Shown here: piece after piece, positions 11,870 through 20,110 of the stretch | Layout of the letters: every line of letters starts with the position of its first letter | Numbering within the stretch: the first letter of the stretch is position 1 | Assembly: GCF_004365875.1 (NCBI RefSeq) | Contig: NZ_SODF01000003.1 | Coordinates: 977,763-1,041,762 of the forward strand | Length of the DNA stretch: 64,000 bases | Reading direction: 5' to 3' | Origin: Kribbella kalugense | GTDB lineage: Bacteria; Actinomycetota; Actinomycetes; Propionibacteriales; Kribbellaceae | Notes under the pieces: model-generated | Database searches by the model: none | Seen by the model: only the letters and a program-made list of their open reading frames with translations | What the model was told of the DNA's origin: nothing | Made by a program: the position numbers and the translations under genes

Positions 11870-13275
11870 GTCGTAGTCACCTCGTACGCCGGCTCACGAC
11901 GTCGCGCCGGAATCAGCAGCACCAGTCCAGCCGCTGCCACGGCGGCGATCCCCGCAATCACGAAGACGATCAGGTACGCCGACAGCGCGGGCGCGGTCTG
12001 GCCAGCCCGGGAGATCGTGACTCCCGCGAGCACGGTGGCCACGATCGTGCTGCAGATCGCCTGCCCGATCGTGCGCATCAGCGTGTTGAGGCCGTTCGCG
12101 GCGGCCGTTTCGGTCACTGGCACAGCATGCATGATCAGGGCCGGAAGAGCGGAGTACGCAACGGCGGTGCCGGCGGAAACGACGGTCGCGCCGACGACGA
12201 TCCCGGCGACGTTGCTGCTGGTGAACAAGCGGACGACGTACCCGGCCGCCATCAGCACCGACGCGATCGCGAGGGTGAACCGCGGACCACGTGCGTTGGA
12301 GATCCGGGCGGACACCGGCGAGAGCAGCACCATCGCGACACCGCCGGGCAGCAGGCACAGTCCGCTGACCACGATCGATTCGCCCAGCCCGTAGCCGGTC
12401 CAGGTGGGCTCCTGGACGAGTTGGGCTGTGGACAGCGAGTTCGCGTAGAAGGCGAACCCGATCAGCAGCGCACCGAGGTTGGTGAAGAGCACAGCGGGCC
12501 GCGCGGACACCCGGAGATCGACGAGTGGGCTCTTGATCCGCAGCTCGTACCACCCCCAGATCGGCACGAGCAGCACAGCAACGGCGTACAGCGCGACGAG
12601 CCTGCCGGCACCCCAGGCGTTGGTCTTCGAGACGGCAAGCAGCAGGGAGACCAGGAAGGCGCTCAGGCCGAGCGCGCCGACGACGTCGAAGCGGCCGCGG
12701 CTGCGAACCGGCGACTCGGGGACGATCAGCAGGACGAGTACGACGTCGAGCAGGCCGAGGCCGAGGTTGATCCAGAACATCGTGTGCCAGTTCGCGTACT
12801 GGACCACCAGCGTCGCGGCCGGGATGCCGAACGCCGCGCCGATGCCCAGGGTTGAGCTCATGATCGCGATCGACGGGATCACCCGCCGTGGCGGCAGTTC
12901 GTCGCGCAGGATGCTGATCCCGAGCGGGATGACCGCGACCGCGGCGCCCTGGAACGCCCGGCCGACGATCAGCACGGTCAGATCCGAACTGCTCGCGCAG
13001 AGGAACGAACCGACGACCATCGAGGACAGCGCGATCAGCAGGACGCGGCGCTTGCCGTACATGTCACCGGCCCGGCCCAGCAGTGGCGTGAAGACCGCGC
13101 CGGTGAGCAGGGTGATCGTGATCAGCCAGCTGACGTCCGAGGCCGGACTGTGGGTGATCTGCGGAAGCAGGGGCAGCAGCGGTACGACGATGGTCTGGCT
13201 GATCGAGACGAGCACGCCGCAGAACGCGAGCGCGGCCAGAATCAGGCGTGGGTGAGCGGCGGGACGGACGATCAA
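11866..13275 (-). CDS. MFS drug-resistance-type transporter (DHA2-like)
   Basis: A 469-residue integral membrane protein with about 14 hydrophobic segments. The MFS motif A region is GRAGDMYGKRRVLL between helices 2 and 3, and motif C-like GAAFGIPAATLV follows. This is the profile of proton-coupled multidrug exporters of the DHA2 group. TTG at 13275 is taken as the start because GTGAGGACTCC ends just before it and no ATG or GTG gives a complete first helix. It is followed by its TetR partner with a 4-base overlap. Confidence 0.88.
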   Translation of the reverse strand: MIVRPAAHPRLILAALAFCGVLVSISQTIVVPLLPLLPQITHSPASDVSWLITITLLTGAVFTPLLGRAGDMYGKRRVLLIALSSMVVGSFLCASSSDLTVLIVGRAFQGAAVAVIPLGISILRDELPPRRVIPSIAIMSSTLGIGAAFGIPAATLVVQYANWHTMFWINLGLGLLDVVLVLLIVPESPVRSRGRFDVVGALGLSAFLVSLLLAVSKTNAWGAGRLVALYAVAVLLVPIWGWYELRIKSPLVDLRVSARPAVLFTNLGALLIGFAFYANSLSTAQLVQEPTWTGYGLGESIVVSGLCLLPGGVAMVLLSPVSARISNARGPRFTLAIASVLMAAGYVVRLFTSSNVAGIVVGATVVSAGTAVAYSALPALIMHAVPVTETAAANGLNTLMRTIGQAICSTIVATVLAGVTISRAGQTAPALSAYLIVFVIAGIAAVAAAGLVLLIPARRREPAYEVTTT

Positions 13276-13287
13276 GCGGAGTCCTCA

Positions 13288-13338
13288 CAGGGGTGAACAG
13301 TTGTTTACGCAGGAATCGTAAACGGTCGTTCACCCCTG
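13288..13338. promoter_or_regulatory. Double TetR operator, 51-bp palindrome
   Basis: The outer arms CAGGGGTGAAC / GTTCACCCCTG (11 bp) and inner arms GTTTACG / CGTAAAC (7 bp) are both perfect and symmetrically placed. Each half is itself an imperfect 16-bp dyad, GTGAACAGTTGTTTAC (13293-13308) and GTAAACGGTCGTTCAC (13317-13332). The array ends about a dozen bases before the TTG of the MFS gene. Two TetR dimers on facing sites is the simplest reading. Confidence 0.75.
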
Positions 13339-13370
13339 CCGGAAGCGAACCCGGATGTTCGTGGACAGCA

Positions 13371-13417
13371 GATCGGGCCCGGGCGCTCTGAGGGGGAGGA
13401 GAGCGCCGGGCCCGATC
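13371..13417. terminator. Bidirectional hairpin terminator
   Basis: GATCGGGCCCGG at 13371 and CCGGGCCCGATC ending at 13417 close a stem of about 18 bp with a single extra base and a loop of 10. It lies after the HtrA-like gene's stop (13453, leftward) and before the MFS promoter. There is no U-tract, as is common in actinobacteria. Confidence 0.7.
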
Positions 13418-13452
13418 ATTCGGTCCGCTGCAGCGAGGGGGTAGCGCTGAGG

Positions 13453-14898
13453 TCAGCGAACCGGGCCGGTGATGAGTTCGATGGTTGCCTTGTGGGACTG
13501 ACCGGACTGGTCGACCCAGCCGACCGCGACCTTGTCCCCGGGGTGCTGCGCGTTGAGCAGCGAGGACAGCGTGTCGGGCGAGTCGACGGTGTGACCGGCG
13601 AAGGAGGTGATCACGTCACCGGCCTCGAGTCCGGCCGCGGCCGCGTGGCTGTTCTCGACTACGTCGCCGATGACGGCGCCGGTGGTGCCGGGGCTGGTCT
13701 CGACCGAGACTCCGAGCATCGCGGAGGCGCCGAGGTGTACGGCGTCCGACGACTTGCCGTTCTCGATCTGCTGAGCGATGTCGAGCGCCTGGTTGATCGG
13801 GATGGCGTACCCCTCGGTGGTCGTCCCGCTCCCGCTACCCGAGCCGTTGCCCGAGCCGCCTTGGCCGTTGCCGGAGCCGTCGCCGTTGCCGTTGCTCGAA
13901 CCGTTTCCGTTGCCGTTGCTCGAACCGTTGCCGTTGCTCGAACCGTTTCCGTTCCTGTTGCCGAAGCCGTTGCCGCCGAACGGGGTTCCGCTGCCGTTGC
14001 CGTACCCGTAGCCGCCGCCGTAGCCGTTGCCGTCAGCCGTCAGCGTGGCCGTCTTGGTGGAGCCGGACGTGACCGCGGTCTGACCCGGGGCGCCCTGTCC
14101 GCCGTTGTTGCCACTGCCGCCGGCGACGTCGACACCGACCACGTTGCCGTTCGCGTCCACCAGCGGGCCGCCGGAGTCACCGGCCTGGATGTTCGCGTCG
14201 GTCTCGATCAGGTTGGTGAGGTTCTCCGGGTCCTGCCCGCTCTCGTCGGTCGCGGTGATCGCCTGGTTCAGCCCGGTCACCTTGCCGGCCGCGTAACTCG
14301 GCGTACCGCCGGCGCCGCCCGCGTTGCCGACCCCGACCACCTGGTCGCCGAGCTTCACCTGGTCGGAGTTCCCGGTCTTCGCGGTCTGCAGCCCAGACGC
14401 GTCCTTCAGCTTCAGTACGGCGATGTCGTGCTGTACGTCGTACCCGACCACGCTCGCGGTGTACGTCTTCCCGTTGCCGATGTCCGTCACGGTGATCGAG
14501 GTCGCACCCTCGACCACGTGGTGGTTGGTGAGCACCTCACCGTCGGAGCTCAGCACGATCCCGGTGCCGGCCGCCCGTGCGTTCTCGTACCCCAGCACGG
14601 TGTTCACGTCGACCAGTCCGGGCGACACCTTGGCCGCCACAGTCGCCGCGTCGAACGCCTTCTGGGACAGCTCGGAGGTGTTCCCGCTGCTCCGCTGGTC
14701 GATGCCCCAGGCAACCGACCCGGCGACGACAACCGCTGCCAGCCCGAGTACACCGGCCCCTAGCAGTCGCCGGCCGCGCTTCTTCGGTGCCGGCGGCTGC
14801 GGCGCGTGCGGGTACTGCTGCGGATATCCGCCGTGTGCCGGCGGCCAGCTCCCATATGACCCACCGTTGTACGGTCCAGGCCCAACGCTGTCATTCAT
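13453..14898 (-). CDS. HtrA-like membrane-anchored serine protease with PDZ domain
   Basis: A 481-residue trypsin-like protease. A Pro/Tyr/Gly-rich cytoplasmic N-terminus precedes one membrane helix (LLGAGVLGLAAVVVAGSVAWG, near residues 45-65). The catalytic triad is visible: His in LTNHHVVEG, Asp in YDVQHDIAVLKL, Ser in QAGDSGGPLV. A PDZ domain (VVENSHAAAAGLEAGDVI) ends the protein. Between protease and PDZ lies a long Gly/Asn/Ser repeat linker of about 80 residues made of NGNGSSNGNG units. The protease domain faces outside and probably handles misfolded envelope proteins. Confidence 0.92.
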   Translation of the reverse strand: MNDSVGPGPYNGGSYGSWPPAHGGYPQQYPHAPQPPAPKKRGRRLLGAGVLGLAAVVVAGSVAWGIDQRSSGNTSELSQKAFDAATVAAKVSPGLVDVNTVLGYENARAAGTGIVLSSDGEVLTNHHVVEGATSITVTDIGNGKTYTASVVGYDVQHDIAVLKLKDASGLQTAKTGNSDQVKLGDQVVGVGNAGGAGGTPSYAAGKVTGLNQAITATDESGQDPENLTNLIETDANIQAGDSGGPLVDANGNVVGVDVAGGSGNNGGQGAPGQTAVTSGSTKTATLTADGNGYGGGYGYGNGSGTPFGGNGFGNRNGNGSSNGNGSSNGNGNGSSNGNGDGSGNGQGGSGNGSGSGSGTTTEGYAIPINQALDIAQQIENGKSSDAVHLGASAMLGVSVETSPGTTGAVIGDVVENSHAAAAGLEAGDVITSFAGHTVDSPDTLSSLLNAQHPGDKVAVGWVDQSGQSHKATIELITGPVR

Positions 14899-14981
14899 TT
14901 TCCCGAGTCCTCCTCAGCCAGTTCCCTCTGTCTTCGAGTACACCTCGCAAGACTGAGAACTCCATCGGGCCAACCAATGAA

Positions 14982-15539
14982 TCAGCTGAGAATCTTCTGG
15001 ACCGCCATCACCACGGCCCGGCGGCGGATGATCGGGTTCGGCACGTCGACGCCGTACTCCGGATTCATCGACGTCCAGTGCGTCGCGATCGCCTGGATCA
15101 GCGACAGCAGCGTGACCGCGGTGAACTGCCGCGGCACCACCCGGCGGCGCATTCCCCGGTGCAACTCGTCCAGCCGGGCCTGGTTGACCGCGACGATCGC
15201 CTCCAACGGCTGACCGTCGGGCCGCTCGAGCCGGTACCAGGTCGAGAGCCGTAGCCGCTCCGGATGCGCCTCGAAGTAGTCGAACACCCGCCCCGCGTAC
15301 GCCGGAAGATCGTCGACGTCGAACCCGACCTCGTCCAGGTACTGCGCCACGGACGCGGTGAACGCCGCGTCGAACAGCTCGTCCTTGTTGCCGAAGTACG
15401 CGTACAGCATGGCCTTGTTGCAACCGGCAACCTCGGCGATCCGGCTGACCCGCGCGCCGGCGATCCCGCGGGCGGCGAACTCCTCGGTGGCGGCCTCCAG
15501 GATCCGGGCCTTGGTCCGGTCGGCGTTGCGCTGCTGCAT
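14982..15539 (-). CDS. TetR family transcriptional regulator
   Basis: A 185-residue regulator beginning MQQRNADRTKARILEAATEEF; the helix-turn-helix is ARVSRIAEVAGCNKAMLYAYFGNKDELFDA. ATG 15539 is preferred over upstream in-frame starts because the DNA-binding domain begins ten residues later. It is divergent from the SDR gene at 15637, with three copies of one palindrome between. It probably represses both genes. Confidence 0.88.
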   Translation of the reverse strand: MQQRNADRTKARILEAATEEFAARGIAGARVSRIAEVAGCNKAMLYAYFGNKDELFDAAFTASVAQYLDEVGFDVDDLPAYAGRVFDYFEAHPERLRLSTWYRLERPDGQPLEAIVAVNQARLDELHRGMRRRVVPRQFTAVTLLSLIQAIATHWTSMNPEYGVDVPNPIIRRRAVVMAVQKILS

Positions 15540-15554
15540 GCCCGCCAGCCTAGC

Positions 15555-15626
15555 AACCAACTGGTTAGTTGATTTCCAACCAACTAGTTGGTTAGCTTGA
15601 AGGCGTATCCAACCAACCGGTTAGTT
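15555..15626. promoter_or_regulatory. Three TetR operators between tetR and SDR
   Basis: Copies are at 15555-15570 (AACCAACTGGTTAGTT), 15578-15593 (AACCAACTAGTTGGTT, a perfect palindrome) and 15611-15626 (AACCAACCGGTTAGTT). Spacing is 23 and 33 bp, so not all dimers lie on the same helical face. The last ends just before the ribosome site of the SDR gene and the first lies 16 bases from the TetR start, which suits control of both directions. Confidence 0.78.
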
Positions 15627-15636
15627 AGGAATCGTG

Positions 15637-16467
15637 ATGAGCAAGATCTGGTTGATCACCGGCAGCTCCCGCGGGCTGGGCCGCGCCCTCACCGAGGCCG
15701 TGCTGAACGCCGGAGACCGAGTCGTCGCCACCGCCCGCCAGCCCGAGCAGCTCGACGACCTGGTCACGAAGTACGGCGAGCAGATCCGCGCCGTCGCCCT
15801 CGACGTGACCGACACCGAGGCCTCCCGCGCCGCCGTCCAGACCGCACTCGACGCGTTCGGTGGCCTGGATGTGGTGGCGAACAACGCCGGCTACGCCAAC
15901 AGCGCCCCGATCGAGGAGACGCCCGACGAGGACTTCCGGGCACAGATCGAGACCAACCTCTTCGGCGTGGTCAACGTGACCAAGGCAGCCCTGCCGGTGT
16001 TCCGCGAGCAGCGCGGCGGGCACTTCCTGCAGTTCTCGTCGATCGGCGGCCGCGTCGGCGGCACTCCGGGCATGGGCGCTTACCAGACCGCGAAGTTCGC
16101 CGTCGAAGGCTTCTCCGAGGTGCTGCACAACGAGGTACAGCCGTTCGGCGTGAAGGTGACGATCGTCGAGCCGGGCGCCTTCCGGACCGACTGGGGCGGC
16201 TCGTCGATGCGGCTCGCCGAGGTACACCCGGACTACGACGCGACCGTCGGGCAGATGAACCGCTTCCGCGTAGAGACCGACGGCACGCAGGCCGGCGACC
16301 CGGCCAAGGCCGCCCAGGCGATCCTCCAGGTCGTCGGCCTCGACAACCCGCCGCTCCGCCTCCTGCTCGGCAAGGACGCGCTCACCCACGCCGACCGCGC
16401 CTCCAAATCCCGCGCCGAGGAGGCCGCCACCTGGTCACACCTGACCACCTCGACCGACTTCGACTGA
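15637..16467 (+). CDS. Short-chain dehydrogenase/reductase
   Basis: A 276-residue classical SDR with TGSSRGLGRAL at the N-terminus, NNAGYAN, and catalytic YQTAK. ATG 15637 follows TTAGGA by about six bases; a GTG one codon upstream is an alternative. Such proteins reduce or oxidise small carbonyl or alcohol compounds with NAD(P). Under control of the divergent TetR, it may act on the same molecule that regulator senses. The next gene begins 28 bases downstream and may be partly co-transcribed. Confidence 0.88.
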   Translation: MSKIWLITGSSRGLGRALTEAVLNAGDRVVATARQPEQLDDLVTKYGEQIRAVALDVTDTEASRAAVQTALDAFGGLDVVANNAGYANSAPIEETPDEDFRAQIETNLFGVVNVTKAALPVFREQRGGHFLQFSSIGGRVGGTPGMGAYQTAKFAVEGFSEVLHNEVQPFGVKVTIVEPGAFRTDWGGSSMRLAEVHPDYDATVGQMNRFRVETDGTQAGDPAKAAQAILQVVGLDNPPLRLLLGKDALTHADRASKSRAEEAATWSHLTTSTDFD

Positions 16468-16478
16468 CGGTCCGCTCT

Positions 16479-16515
16479 GTGTCTACACTGTAGATATGAT
16501 CTACACCGTAGACAC
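16479..16515. promoter_or_regulatory. Paired operator overlapping the hydrolase start codon
   Basis: GTGTCTAC (16479) and GTAGACAC (ending 16515) are perfect outer arms of a 37-bp dyad. Inside are two smaller palindromes: TCTACACTGTAGA at 16482-16494 and TCTACACCGTAGA at 16500-16512, 18 bp apart centre to centre. The ATG of the hydrolase (16496) lies between them, so the second site is within the first codons. The TetR encoded downstream in the same operon is the likely ligand. Confidence 0.7.
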
Positions 16516-17344
16516 GCCGGCAGCCGCCCTGCACGTCGAACGCACCGGCGAAGGGCCGGCGATCGTGCTGATTCCCGGTGGTGGCGGGGACGCCGCGATG
16601 TACACGGCCCTGATCGACGAGCTGGCCCGGAAGCACACCGTCATCACCTACGACCGCCGCGGCAACTCCCGCAGCAGCCTCAAGCCGGGCGCCGGAGCGA
16701 GCTTGCCCGATCAAGCGGCCGACGTCGTCGCGATCCTCGACGACGCCGGCTTCGATCAGGCCTTCGTTTTCGGCTCCAGCGCCGGCGCATTGGTGACGCT
16801 CAGCCTGCTCACGTCGTACGCCGATCGCGTCGCGGCCGCCGTCGTCCACGAGCCGCCGGTGATCCAGGTGCTCCCCGACGCCGCCGAACGTACGGCGTAC
16901 TTCGACGACCTCGGCCGGATCGCCGAACGCGAAGGCGCGCTGCCCGCGATGATGAAGTTCGCCACCAGCACGATGGACCGGCCGACCAAGTTCTTCGACT
17001 CGCGGTTCGGCCGGACCATCGGCGCGGCCGCCGTCGGCCTCGCGAGCCGCGTCACCCCGAAGAACGAGATGAACCGCCTGTTCGGGAACGCGGACCAGCT
17101 GATGCGGACCGAGATGCCGGACTTCACCCGCTACCAGCCGGACCGCGAGGCCCTTCGCAACGCCAATAGCCGCTGGGCCTTCGGCGTCGGCGCTCTGAGT
17201 GAGGGCCGCTACTACAGCCGCCCGGCCCGGCAGTTGAGCGCCGAGCTCGGCGTACCGTGTCTGGAGTTCCCCGGCGGACACCTCGGCTACCAGAGCGAGG
17301 CCGCCGAGTTCGCGCGCCGCCTCCAGGAGTTCTTCGATGCCTGA
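16496..17344 (+). CDS. Alpha/beta hydrolase
   Basis: A 282-residue alpha/beta hydrolase. The oxyanion loop is IPGGGGD, the nucleophile elbow GSSAGALV carries the serine, and the final histidine is in FPGGHLGY. The sequence resembles the hydrolases at 29168 and 32232 in this window. ATG 16496 has no ribosome site and sits in the middle of the operator, so a leaderless transcript is possible. Its stop overlaps the TetR start by 8 bases. The substrate is unknown. Confidence 0.85.
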   Translation: MIYTVDTPAAALHVERTGEGPAIVLIPGGGGDAAMYTALIDELARKHTVITYDRRGNSRSSLKPGAGASLPDQAADVVAILDDAGFDQAFVFGSSAGALVTLSLLTSYADRVAAAVVHEPPVIQVLPDAAERTAYFDDLGRIAEREGALPAMMKFATSTMDRPTKFFDSRFGRTIGAAAVGLASRVTPKNEMNRLFGNADQLMRTEMPDFTRYQPDREALRNANSRWAFGVGALSEGRYYSRPARQLSAELGVPCLEFPGGHLGYQSEAAEFARRLQEFFDA

Positions 17345-17984
17345 CCGCACCCCACCGACGCGGCCCGCCCTCAACCGCGAGTACATCGCCGAGGTCGCCC
17401 TCGACCTGATCGATCGGATCGGGCTGGCCACGTTCTCGATGCGCAAGCTCGGGGCGGAGCTGGGCGCCGACCCGATGGCGGCGTACCGGCACTTCGCCGA
17501 CCAGGAGGATCTGTACGACGGCATTGCCGAGCTGCTCTTCGACCGCCTCGACGCCGACTCGTTGCCCTGGGCAACAGAGTGGACCGAGCTCGCGACGGCG
17601 TACTGCGAACGGCTGCGGACCACCCTGCTCGAGCACCCGCAGGCCGTCACGGTCTTCGCCTCCCGACCGGTCCGCTCCCCCGCCGCGATCGGCACCGGCA
17701 ACCGGATGCTCGAGTCCCTGCAGGCCGCCGGCTTCGGGCCCGCCGACGCCCTGCGGATCACCCGCTGCCTGCGCGAGTACACGATCGGCCACGCGCTCAC
17801 GATGGCCGTGCCAACGGTGGACGCCCGCCGCCGCAGCCGCAAGCCGGCGCCCACCGATCCCGCCTACAACCTGCTCGCCGAGGCCGCCGACGGCGCCACC
17901 CCCGGCGACCACTTCGACCCCGGCCTGCAGGCCATGCTCAACGGATTCAGCGCAGGTCGCGGAAGAACTCGCGGACGTCGCTGA
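17337..17984 (+). CDS. TetR family regulator with TetR_C-type ligand domain
   Basis: A 215-residue regulator. The helix-turn-helix is FSMRKLGAELGADPMAAYRHFADQEDLYDG near residues 33-62, and the remainder resembles the C-terminal domain of tetracycline-repressor-like proteins. Its ATG overlaps the hydrolase stop (ATGCCTGA), so the two are coupled. It probably autoregulates through the paired dyad at 16479-16515. Its last 38 bases overlap the convergent epoxide hydrolase gene. Confidence 0.87.
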   Translation: MPDRTPPTRPALNREYIAEVALDLIDRIGLATFSMRKLGAELGADPMAAYRHFADQEDLYDGIAELLFDRLDADSLPWATEWTELATAYCERLRTTLLEHPQAVTVFASRPVRSPAAIGTGNRMLESLQAAGFGPADALRITRCLREYTIGHALTMAVPTVDARRRSRKPAPTDPAYNLLAEAADGATPGDHFDPGLQAMLNGFSAGRGRTRGRR

Positions 17985-19086
17985 CCAGCAACTCCGGCTC
18001 CTCCAGCGCGGCGAAGTGACCGCCGTGGTCGACGTCGGTCCAGCGCGTGATCGTGTTCGACGTCTCGCAGTACCGGCGGATCGCGACGTCGTGGGCGAGC
18101 GCGAGGACGGCCGTCGGGACACCCGAGTCCGGCCGGGGCGCCCACGACCGCGGCTGGGCGTAGCCGATGTACGCCGCCGACCCACCGGTGCCGGTCAGCC
18201 AGTACATCATCACGTTGGTGAGCAGCCGGTCCTTACTGATGATTGCTTCCGGCAACGTCTCGGCCGGGAAGGTCCAGGCCCGGAACTTGTCCATGATCCA
18301 GGCCAGCTGCGCGACCGGCGAGTCGACCAGCCCGTACGCCAGCGTCTGCGGCCGGGTCGACTGGATCGAGATGTAGCCGAACTCGTCCTGCATGAACTGA
18401 CCGATCCGCGCCATCTTGTCCTGCTCCAGCGGCGTCAGCGTCTTCAGCTCCTCGTCGGACATTTGCAGCGGCGGCAGGTTCGTCCCGCCGTTCGTGTGTA
18501 CGCCGACCACGCGCTCCGGAGCCGACCGTCCGACCTCGGGTGACACCGACCCACCCAGGTCCCCGCCCTGTACGCCGTACCGTTCGTACCCGAGCCGGCT
18601 CATCAGCTCCGCCCACACCCGCCCGATCCGCGGGAACGTCCAGTCGCCGTCCGCGGTCGGCCCGGAGAACCCGAACCCGGGCAGCGCCGGGATCACCACA
18701 TCGAACGCGTCCGCCGCCTGACCGCCATGAGCAACCGGGTCGGTCAGCGGGCCGATCACATCCAGGAACTCGACGATCGACCCCGGCCAACCGTGCGTCA
18801 GCAGCAGCGGCAGCGCACCCGGCTCGGCGGACCGGACGTGGATGAAGTGGATCTGCTGCCCCTCGATCTCGGTGGTGAACTGCGGGTACGAGTTCAGCTC
18901 CTTCTCCGCGGCCCGCCAGTCGTAGGAAGTCCGCCAGTACTCGACCAGCGACGACAGCCAGGCGACCGGCACGCCGGTGTCCCAGTCGTCACCGGGCAGC
19001 GGAGCGGGAAGCCGGGTGCTCGCCAGCTTAGCGGCGAGGTCGTCGAGGGTGCTCTGCGGGATGTCAATCGTGAAGGGCTTGATCAT
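17947..19086 (-). CDS. Epoxide hydrolase (EHN-type N-terminus)
   Basis: A 379-residue epoxide hydrolase of the microsomal-type branch. The N-terminal EHN region (IDIPQSTLDDLAAKLASTRLP) precedes the alpha/beta fold. HGWPGS forms the oxyanion loop, Asp in VQGGDLGGSV is the nucleophile, and DHGGHFAALEEPELL supplies the final His. It converts epoxides to diols. It is divergent from the WYL regulator, with a palindrome between. Confidence 0.9.
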   Translation of the reverse strand: MIKPFTIDIPQSTLDDLAAKLASTRLPAPLPGDDWDTGVPVAWLSSLVEYWRTSYDWRAAEKELNSYPQFTTEIEGQQIHFIHVRSAEPGALPLLLTHGWPGSIVEFLDVIGPLTDPVAHGGQAADAFDVVIPALPGFGFSGPTADGDWTFPRIGRVWAELMSRLGYERYGVQGGDLGGSVSPEVGRSAPERVVGVHTNGGTNLPPLQMSDEELKTLTPLEQDKMARIGQFMQDEFGYISIQSTRPQTLAYGLVDSPVAQLAWIMDKFRAWTFPAETLPEAIISKDRLLTNVMMYWLTGTGGSAAYIGYAQPRSWAPRPDSGVPTAVLALAHDVAIRRYCETSNTITRWTDVDHGGHFAALEEPELLVSDVREFFRDLR

Positions 19087-19107
19087 GTCCCAAACTCTGT
19101 CACTTGC

Positions 19108-19128
19108 TTAGGACACCTTCAGTCCTAA
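19108..19128. promoter_or_regulatory. Operator palindrome between epoxide hydrolase and WYL regulator
   Basis: TTAGGAC and GTCCTAA form perfect 7-bp arms around ACCTTCA, within the 63-bp gap between the divergent genes. It is the only strong dyad there and is the natural binding site for the WYL-domain regulator. Confidence 0.65.
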
Positions 19129-19149
19129 CCAGGTGGCAGACTTCAGAAC

Positions 19150-20094
19150 ATGCTCGAAACCTCGGCACGACTGCTCAAACTGCTCTCGCTCCTGCAGCAA
19201 CCCAGGGAGTGGAGCGGCGCTGCCCTGGCCGACGAGCTCGCGGTCGGGGTCCGGACGGTACGGCGGGACGTCGACAAGCTCCGCAACCTCGGCTACCCGG
19301 TCGACGCCGTACCGGGTGTGGCCGGCTACCGCCTCGGCTCGGGCGCCGCGCTCCCGCCACTGCTCCTAGATGACGAGGAGGCCGTCGCGGTCGCAATCGG
19401 ATTGCGCGCCGCCGCGAGCGGCACCGTGGCCGGGACCGAGGAGTCGTCGGTCCGCGCGCTCACCAAGCTCGAACAGGTCCTGCCGTCCCGGCTCCGACAC
19501 CGGATCACACTCCTCCAGCAGATCGCCGTCACCCCGGCCGGCGGTCCGTCGGTGCAACCCGACGTACTGCTCGCTGTTGCGGCCGCTTGTCGCGATCATC
19601 AGCGGATGCGGTTCGACTACCGCAATCACGACGGTACGGCGACCACTCGGACGACGGAGCCGCATCGGCTGGTGCACACCGGTCGCCGTTGGTACCTGGT
19701 CGCGTGGGATCTCGACCGGACCGACTGGCGGACGTTCCGGCTCGACCGGTTGGAGCCGCGGATCCCGACCGGGCCGCGGTTCACGCCGCGCGACGTACCG
19801 GATCTGGCGACCATCGCGCGCGGCGTCGCCTCCGGTGGTTACCGCTACCAGGCCCGCATCCTGGTGCATGCCCCGGCCGAGCAGGTCGCGGATCGGTACG
19901 GACCGAACGTCGCGGCGGTGACGCCGGTCGACGACTCGACGACGCTGGTTGAGACCGGCGCCAACTCGCTCGACCAACTCGCGTTGCACTTCGGTCTGCT
20001 CGGGCTTCCGTTCGAGATCCAGTCACCACCCGAGCTGATCGAGACCGTTCGCGAACTCACGACGCGCCTAACAGCAGCGATTCCGGCACCCTGA
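19150..20094 (+). CDS. WYL-domain (DeoR-like HTH) transcriptional regulator
   Basis: A 314-residue protein with an N-terminal winged helix (LLKLLSLLQQPREWSGAALADELAVGVRTVRRDV) and a WYL domain (HTGRRWYLVAWDLDRTDWRTFRLDRLEP), with a WCX-like C-terminal extension. WYL domains sense ligands, often nucleic acid-related. No ribosome site precedes ATG 19150. It is divergent from the epoxide hydrolase and probably controls it; the alpha/beta hydrolase 16 bases downstream may be in its operon. Confidence 0.87.
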   Translation: MLETSARLLKLLSLLQQPREWSGAALADELAVGVRTVRRDVDKLRNLGYPVDAVPGVAGYRLGSGAALPPLLLDDEEAVAVAIGLRAAASGTVAGTEESSVRALTKLEQVLPSRLRHRITLLQQIAVTPAGGPSVQPDVLLAVAAACRDHQRMRFDYRNHDGTATTRTTEPHRLVHTGRRWYLVAWDLDRTDWRTFRLDRLEPRIPTGPRFTPRDVPDLATIARGVASGGYRYQARILVHAPAEQVADRYGPNVAAVTPVDDSTTLVETGANSLDQLALHFGLLGLPFEIQSPPELIETVRELTTRLTAAIPAP

Positions 20095-20110
20095 CCGGTA
20101 CCGTTCAGGC

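Noticed and set aside
13778..14011. Pro/Leu-rich plus-strand frame opposite the HtrA linker
   Set aside because: It is the antisense of the Gly/Asn/Ser repeats, not a separate gene.
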